From the NCBI GenBank assembly GCA_018466975.1, contig CM031562.1, forward strand, positions 310,001 to 374,000: a DNA stretch of 64,000 nucleotides, written 5' to 3'. The translations under genes were made by a program, and so were the position numbers. Positions 57,702 to 64,000 of this stretch are shown in pieces. Below the pieces are notes generated by a model, which saw only the letters and a program-made list of their open reading frames with translations, searched no databases and was not told the DNA's origin. The stretch is from Sparassis latifolia. Lineage: Eukaryota; Basidiomycota; Agaricomycetes; Polyporales; Sparassidaceae. Positions within the stretch are counted from its first letter, which is position 1. Every line of letters begins with the position of its first letter.

Positions 57702-57887
57702 ATCTTCACCACTCTGGCCTTTTGGCTTAGATCAAGTGTAGTATCTGTTCTTAATAGTTTAACCACTATTATGGAGGCACCGCCTCCATTATTGGTTATC
57801 TAATTTTTGCCACCCTTGTTTTCGGTGCTCTGCTTGCAACACTGGGACGTGATGACCTTGCTATTGCAGTAACGGCTTGTGTCGTCG
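57702..57887 (+). ncRNA. U2: U2 spliceosomal snRNA
   Basis: U2 base-pairs with the intron branch site and with U6 in the spliceosome. The 5' part contains GGCCTTTTGGCTTAGATCAA followed by GTGTAGTATCTGTTC, the most conserved text of U2; GTAGTA (57738-57743) is the branch-site-pairing sequence. Stem IIa is AATAGT/ACTATT (57753-57758 with 57765-57770) and stem IIb is GGAGGC/GCCTCC (57773-57778 with 57782-57787). The Sm site AATTTTTG lies at 57802-57809. The 3' domain has the stem-loop GACCTTGCTATTGCAGTA, close to the U2 B''/A' binding loop. The 5' end is set at ATCTTC by comparison with other U2 RNAs; the 3' end is approximate. The total, about 185 nt, fits fungal U2. Confidence 0.95.
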
Positions 57888-60687
57888 GGGGATCCTTTCT
57901 TTTTATTTGTTGGAGAACTTCCGCTTGTCAGTTGACAAGTTGTGGCCTTCAGCAAATGGATTGAGTTGGATTTTGACCTTACCAGTTTCCCTTGGGATCT
58001 CATGCATATCATGTTACTCTGTAGCTCACTTGGTAGATACGGAAGTGAATTGTTCTGTTGGTCAGCCTAGTGATGTAGATTATATTACATTCTGAAGGTT
58101 TAGATGCTTCATGGCCTCCACGCCTTGAGTATGTGTTTCAGACAGACAACGGTTCTGTAGCAAGAGCTGTCTCTCGAGATCTCATGGAGGGAATCTTACA
58201 TCGCACGCCGGTGCAGAATGCTCACGATACGTAGCCTGTAGATGGTGCGCTACTCTCAGGAGTGGCGGAGCGGGCTGTGCGAGACCGGCAGTTTGCGTCG
58301 TAGAACGCAGACTGCGTGGAAACAAGCGATGCATTTAGACACTGACATGGGATAAACGCGGACGTCGTAGCGCCAGGCGTCCGTCAGAACCCGTACTGTC
58401 CTCCAAGAACTGATGCACGCGTTTCGGGCAGACGCTGCAAGTAGTAGTATGTGCGATAAGGAGCTACAATCCCTTGCTGGTATGACAGAAATGAGCACTT
58501 CGTGCACGCCGGAGTATGCGAGACCGTACAGAACAAGTAAATGATGCACTCACCAGGGAGCGGCCCGCGATCAAGACTCTGATCCTAGCCAGTGGAGACA
58601 GTGCGCACCTGCAGCACAGAGCTTCGCTAAGCCAGTAGGTGGGTGCCAAGGCTTCTAGCTTACAGCTTGAGTTTCCCTGCTGCGAGCCCGCGGAGAATTG
58701 TGCATTAGAAGGGGAGGGAAAGAAGCTGACGCACAGGCCGGGTTCAGTCTTGTGATCAGCCATTATCTACGCGGTTTGGCAGGAGGACTGACGTGCCCCC
58801 GTATGTCGCCAGAGCGGCGAACGCGGGACCTCTCACGCGAAGCGCGATATGCCACAATGAAGTGAGCCATAAACGTACCGCAGAAGCTTAACCTCGGCGC
58901 GGATGGTACGGTGCAGATAGCCACACAGCGCTGAGCGATCAGTGGATCGATGATCACGCGCACGCGCCAGAGCACCGAGAGTCGTTAAAAAGGCTATCGG
59001 CTCGCTCGCACACTGCGTACGTACCATAGATTACGTGCGGGAGCGCACAGTTCGCCGTGCGGGACGGGGCAAAAGGCGAGCAACGTCTTGATGGGGCTTC
59101 ACACCGGCGAGAGGCCGTCTGGCCGTCCAACGTCCAAGGACGAGGGCTATTGAAGGCTATTGATCACGCCCAGGATCAGGGCGATACGGTATCACTGACG
59201 TGCTAGGAGGTAATGCTGGAGAAAGCGCTCGCAATCAGAGATCAGATGCAGAACTGCCAGTAGAGCTCGACAGCAAGATGGAGCGCAGTTCCAATCAGCA
59301 ACGAGATGCCGCAGATATTGGACATGTTCTACCCCTACAAAAATTCCATACGAAATAATTGACAGCAGTGGACCTACAGAAGAGGGCGGGTACTAGAGGA
59401 TCAAGTTGGACAGACGAGAAAAGAGGGGATAGAGCGTGAGAACCTAGGCAAGTCGCCAAAAATGGCAGGTGTACAACTTCCGATTCACCACCGATGTGGC
59501 GTTGATCGCAAGTACTCTGGCTTGTGGTATACTGTACTAAGGTAGCTCGTGGCATGGTACGGTGCTGCCTGCGGCACTCTTTCTCTGGCGGTCCCGTTTA
59601 ACAAATTCGGAATGAGTATCCTTGCTGCGATGCGTCTATTCTGGCAGCTGATCTCATAGCCTCGTGCTCATTAAACATGACATGATGCCCGAACGACTTA
59701 CCGTGGGTGATCCTTGTCCTTCTGCTTCTCCGGGTTCTCACCTCCGAACTAGCGCATTTATGGGCGGAATCTCGTTCCTCGTGTGCTTTCAGTGCTGCGT
59801 ACTTGGAGCCACAGCAGGCGATGTATCGAAATCTTCAAATCCCTCGTGCAGAAACCCGCTGAGGCCGCTGGCAGGGCCAGTTTTTCGTGGCAATTGATGC
59901 GTCTTATAGCAGCCCGCGATCGTGAAGCTTTTCGCACTGGTTGACTTTATTCCATGATGCCGACGCCAGTGATTGGTCCTTGCTCTGATTTCCGGGTTTG
60001 TTACGGTCTGTTGCGCGTTCGTCACGGTCGCGAAGTCACGACTGGTGGCGATAGGCGTTGCTTATCCCGTGGCGAGTGATACTTTCAATTCTGAGGAGCC
60101 TCATGACGGTGTCGTTAGGGCCCAAGCTTCCTGTTTGTGGTGTGACCGTGGTGTGTCTGAGACAGACTCATACACAAAGATCGAGATTTGACACGAGCAC
60201 AGATATAATCTTGAATCTCTCGGTATGGTGAGTTCATGCCTTGTATTGTTATTTCTTTAAACCTGCAGGTGATTGGACCTTCGCGACCTGACCGTAATAC
60301 TATAGCCGTCTGTTCGTATACAGCTGGGGAATGTCTCATTGGAGGGAACGTATGTATTAGATCTTGAGAATATACTTGTGCCTGCGATTGCGTGAGATGC
60401 AAACGGGGGTTCTGCCGGGAACGTCGGCGGTGCAGAAAAGATTTGGACTGAAAATGGATCGTAAAAGAAGGGTAAAAGGAGGCACGTGGATGAGTGATAA
60501 GTGTGCCGCTCGTCCTCGCCGCCTGCTCGCGCACCCAGCCTCTTTCTTGCGTGTATCGCTGTGTGCTCTCTGCTGCATGCCACACACCCTCGCCTCGCTA
60601 TATCCCCCAGAACTCTCTCTGTTCTTCGCCCCTGCCCGTGCTCGCATGCCCCTGCGCTGAACAGCGACCACGTCCTATCGCCTGGCT
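57888..60687. other. Region without a supported gene
   Basis: About 2.8 kb between U2 and the HSF gene. Open frames are short and lack protein-like composition. The last 400 bp are probably the promoter and leader of the HSF-type gene, with pyrimidine-rich stretches near 60,500-60,650. Confidence 0.4.
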
Positions 60688-62840
60688 ATGGACAACCCTC
60701 CCCACTACTCTCACACAATGCCCGCTGATTCTCAGTATTCCCATCAGCAGCAGCACCAGCCACCGTGGTCCCAGCAGTCCTCTCACCTGCTCCATCCTAT
60801 TCACACCCAGCAGTCGGCCTTTCCTTCGCCGTCGTCGCCTACGACGTCCCTCAGCGACCATCACTACCCGCCTTTCTACTCCCAGCAGCAGTCCCATTCT
60901 GGCGAGGGTCTCGGCGATCGTGTCGTCGACAGGTCACATACGGCTCTATCGCTTAACCTCTCCTCGCTCACGGTAGCGTCGCCCACCAATTTGTCTCCCG
61001 TGGGCCCGCATTCCTCGACCCATGCCCACGTCTCGCCCATTACGCCCATTAGCCCCGCCGGTGCCATCATGCATACGCACCAGCAGCTATCTGCGCAGCA
61101 CGCGCACCTCCAGCCCTTCCAGTTCTCGCCAGATCATGACAGTGCGTATGACTACGGTGCGCCCCGCCGCCTGACCAGCAGCCGCTCTTCTTCGTCCTCG
61201 GACCGCTCTGTGCCCCGCAAACGCAGCTTCACCACCCCGCTCGCAACGAGCGTGGAGGAGCCGTACGAGCACGCGTCGTACGAGGATGTCGACATGGGCT
61301 ATGCGCTCGATCCAGAGGGCAGCCCCGTGGACGGCAGCACCAGTGGCGGTGAGCAGGACGACCAGCTCAAGCCGCTCAGCTCTACATCAGCGCCGGGATC
61401 CACGATGTCGCTCACGTTGCTCGGCAAGCCGCTCGGTACGAACAATTTCGTCACCAAGCTGTACCAGTACGTGCGACGCGTCGCAGCCGTCTCTGTCCCT
61501 ACTGACTCGCGAACGCGTGTACAGGATGATCAATGACCCCAAGTCAGCACAGTTCATTACGTGGACGGAGCTAGGTACTAGGTGGCTATTATTGTCCGGT
61601 CCTCCCATGTCCGTCGCATTAACTTTGCCTGCAGTTTTGTGGTGTCCAATGTGGGCGAGTTTAGCCGCTCGATCCTGGGCTCGCACTTCAAGCACAACAA
61701 TGTGAGCACCTCGAGCCCTTGTCTTGCTCCCCGCGCAGCACTAATCAGTCCACAGTTCTCAAGTTTCGTGCGTCAACTCAATATGTATGGCTTTCACAAA
61801 ATCAACCGCGTGAGTGGCCCGACACGTGTGTACTAGCGCTCACCAACAGCCCCGTAGACGCCCCGGGCACAGCGCACGTCCACTGATGTGCAGACGTGGG
61901 AGTTTTCGCACCATAAGTTCCTGCGCGGGCGGCCAGATTTACTGGAAGAGATCAAACGCAAGGCCCTAGAGCCCGACCCGTCGCTCAAACATCGCATCGA
62001 ACTTCCCGGTGAGGTGGCTGCTCAACTCTCACAGGTACGTGAGGACAATCGTCGCCTGACGATGGCCATGCACGCCGAGCGCTCCAAGGTCGACCGCCTG
62101 GCTGCTGTCACAAAGGTGATGTATGATACTCTGACAAAGGCGTTCCCCGGTGGCGGTAAGTTTAGCCCTTTATCCTGTACGGCCCGCCTGACGCGCTCAT
62201 AGTACCCATCGCGTTCCCGAACGATATCCTCGAGACCGCCGACAGCCCGAACATATACATTACTTCGCCGACGAACGCAATACCGAGCTCCAACTCGTTC
62301 CCGGCGTCGCTTTCGAGTCTTCCGAATCCCTCGTTACACTCGCTGCATTCGCTCTCGCCAGGTTCAAGTCCCACCGCCTCCGAGTTCCCGTCTCACACTC
62401 ACACACCTCACACGCTTTCGCGACAGCACTCTTTTCAGCACATTCCTTACGACACGATGCACACGCACCCCGGGTTGACGCACGTATCTTCTGCGCGGTA
62501 CGAGGCCGCCCTGTCCACCCCACTTCCGCCATCCCCCGGTGGACCAGGAGATGCGTTTGATGAGCGAGTAGGCGCGAAGCGGCAACGCACCGGGCCGCCG
62601 CCTGCCGGTAGCATAAGCGCCGGTGGCGAGAAGAAGGGTTCACGCGCACGGAGCGACTCTGCCCCGCTCGGGTACGGCTTCGGGTCTGGCTGGACGCAGA
62701 CGCGCCCACGGAGCGGAAGCGGGCTTGGATCAAGGATGCGCAGGGACGAAGGCCCCATTCCTAACCTTACGGGGATGCGCGGGCACGCTCTGCCCATCCT
62801 CTCGATACCCTCTCCTGGGAAGCAGTCGCCCGGATCGTAG
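60688..62840 (+). CDS. HSF-type transcription factor
   Basis: DNA-binding regulator of the heat-shock-factor superfamily. The start at 60688 reads [16 protein letters not shown]; the first about 240 residues are low-complexity (Gln-, Ser-, Pro- and His-rich), as is usual for activation regions. The winged-helix domain is encoded over five exons: [70 protein letters not shown] (recognition helix), then [20 protein letters not shown]. All introns are phase-consistent and of ordinary size. A leucine/heptad segment follows ([19 protein letters not shown], then [11 protein letters not shown]), probably for oligomerisation. The C-terminus is Ser/Pro-rich with a basic patch (GAKRQRTG) and ends at 62,840. 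Whether it is the true HSF1 ortholog or one of the paralogs is not decided. Confidence 0.92.
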
Positions 62841-64000
62841 TGCGGAGTGGCTAGCGCGCGCGTCCTGTGAAAATCGGTGTGGAGCGGGGAGGACTGGCTC
62901 CCCCCGGGACGCTTGATGCTGTGCCTTGTTTGCGGACGTGTGAAGTGTGTACGTATACTTGCCGCTCATTTATCCCTCCGGGAGGAGGGGAGAGGAGAGA
63001 GAAAAAGGAAACACAAAAAGTGGGTTCTTCTTTGTTCCGTCGGGCTGCTTCCGTTGTGTACCGGGCTGTTGCTCTTTGCTTGTAGATTGTGCCGTTCTTG
63101 CCTCTCCGTTCAACTTCGTTAACGTGCATACCCGCTGTCTTTGTCCGTTTGCTTCATCCCGTGTGCATCCGCTCCATCTTCATTCATAGTTGCATTGCAC
63201 CTGCGTTGGCTCCCCTTCATGGTCTCTCGTTCGCTGCCTCATCCATAGACGTGTATTATCATGATCCAAGCTTTCCCGCAAAAAATAAGCATACCAGACA
63301 GTTGTATACCTCCCCATCGCGCAGCCGATAGCTGTATACAACTTACAGCTACGCCATCTCAGTTCGGGCGTACCTCCGCGTGACGTAACGCGGTATGCCC
63401 ATGTGCTCGCGCACCGCTGAGTAACCTGCACCGCGCTGCGAGCGCCGCCTAGGGCTGTGTCCGCGCGCCATGTGCACATGCATCTCTGCATCACACACGA
63501 GATACCTGTGAGGTGGCGGTAAAAGCCCCGCGCGTGGGTGCTGGGCCGCAATGTGATCAGCGTCGATAGGTAGCGTGCATTCTGGGGTGGCCACTCATGC
63601 GCCGCGGTCAATGTCGTTTGCGGACAGAGCGCGGATCGTCCACGTGCGCGGGGCATGTGTTTCGGACTTTGGACGGGGTGCTGGTGCTGCGGGCATGGGA
63701 CTCGAGCTTCCTGCTCGAGCTGGAGTTCTTGGACCTGCAGGCTCCTGCCTGCAGGGGATACGCATCGGCAAGTGCCTTGATGATGCAAAGTGGGAGCCAA
63801 CACGCCGGAGGCTGGCGGAGATGCAGTTCTCGGCTCCGTGGAATGGGTCTTGATATCATCCACGTCTGTCGCTGATTTCATTGGCTGATTCTCAGATGAT
63901 GGTACTTGTTGAATGATGATCTTCGGAGGAAGAGCCGGAAGTACGCACCGATAGGCTCGGAGAGCTGCGAGAGTATGATATGTGCAGACATCACGTTGAT
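62841..64000. other. Right end, no supported gene
   Basis: Holds the 3' UTR of the HSF gene. Beyond about 63,340 there are overlapping open frames on both strands (up to 233 codons on the minus strand), with GC-rich composition. A minus-strand piece at 63,349-63,594 (LLPPPHRYLVCDAEMHVHMA) looks the most protein-like but no family is recognised, and the window ends before a gene model can be made. Confidence 0.35.

Noticed and set aside
60115..60585. Minus-strand frames upstream of the HSF-type gene
   Set aside because: They cover the likely leader of the plus-strand gene and contain no recognisable protein.
63180..63881. 233-codon minus-strand frame at the right end
   Set aside because: Overlaps several equally long frames on both strands; composition fits GC-rich non-coding DNA, and no domain is recognised.

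Overview
The window is nuclear DNA of a filamentous basidiomycete, most likely an Agaricomycete (a Polyporales-like wood-decay fungus would fit; the order is inferred). Genes are split by many phase-consistent introns of about 48-65 nt with GT..AG ends. Families typical of mushroom-forming fungi are present: F-box and BTB proteins, a BCS1-like AAA protein, a DAO-type oxidase and a 7TM protein. Nothing bacterial, no CRISPR array and no operons were seen. Gene models were built by eye from splice sites and reading frames, so internal exon limits are approximate unless listed.

Left part (1-24.4 kb): a decayed copy of a gene found again at 49.6 kb; a DNM1-type dynamin (+); a BCS1-like AAA protein (-); a 2.9-kb stretch without a clear gene; the Golgi protein SYS1 (-); a dipeptidyl aminopeptidase of the DPP IV family (+) with an N-terminal frame problem; a coiled-coil protein resembling an INO80 subunit (+); a DAO-type FAD oxidase (+); an F-box-like gene (-); ALG5 (+); a short F-box-like gene and a degenerate kinase-like gene (+).

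Middle (24.4-34.4 kb): a gene-poor, locally very GC-rich block. It holds a 598-bp MITE with about 50-bp terminal inverted repeats and a TATAT target duplication, one GC-rich gene (ETT1-like, tentative), and a 2-kb patch of tandem and dispersed duplications. These include two about 280-bp units, each with a TGACGTCA palindrome.

Right part (34.4-64 kb): a 7TM protein (+), an F-box/LRR-type protein (-), the actin-patch protein ABP1 (-), a mitochondrial carrier (+) with a probable retroelement remnant in its first long intron, an IBTK-like ankyrin-RCC1-BTB-BTB protein (-), a divergent gene pair whose start codons lie 9 bp apart, F-box, F-box and BTB genes, a U2 snRNA gene at about 57.7 kb, and an HSF-type transcription factor (+).

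The genes are mostly unlinked housekeeping functions: membrane fission, Golgi trafficking, dolichol-linked glycosylation, actin patches and splicing. No biosynthetic cluster or new multi-gene system could be supported. The most useful discoveries are the U2 snRNA gene, the MITE, the distant pseudogene pair, the kinase-like pseudogene, and the repeat patch with CRE-like palindromes.
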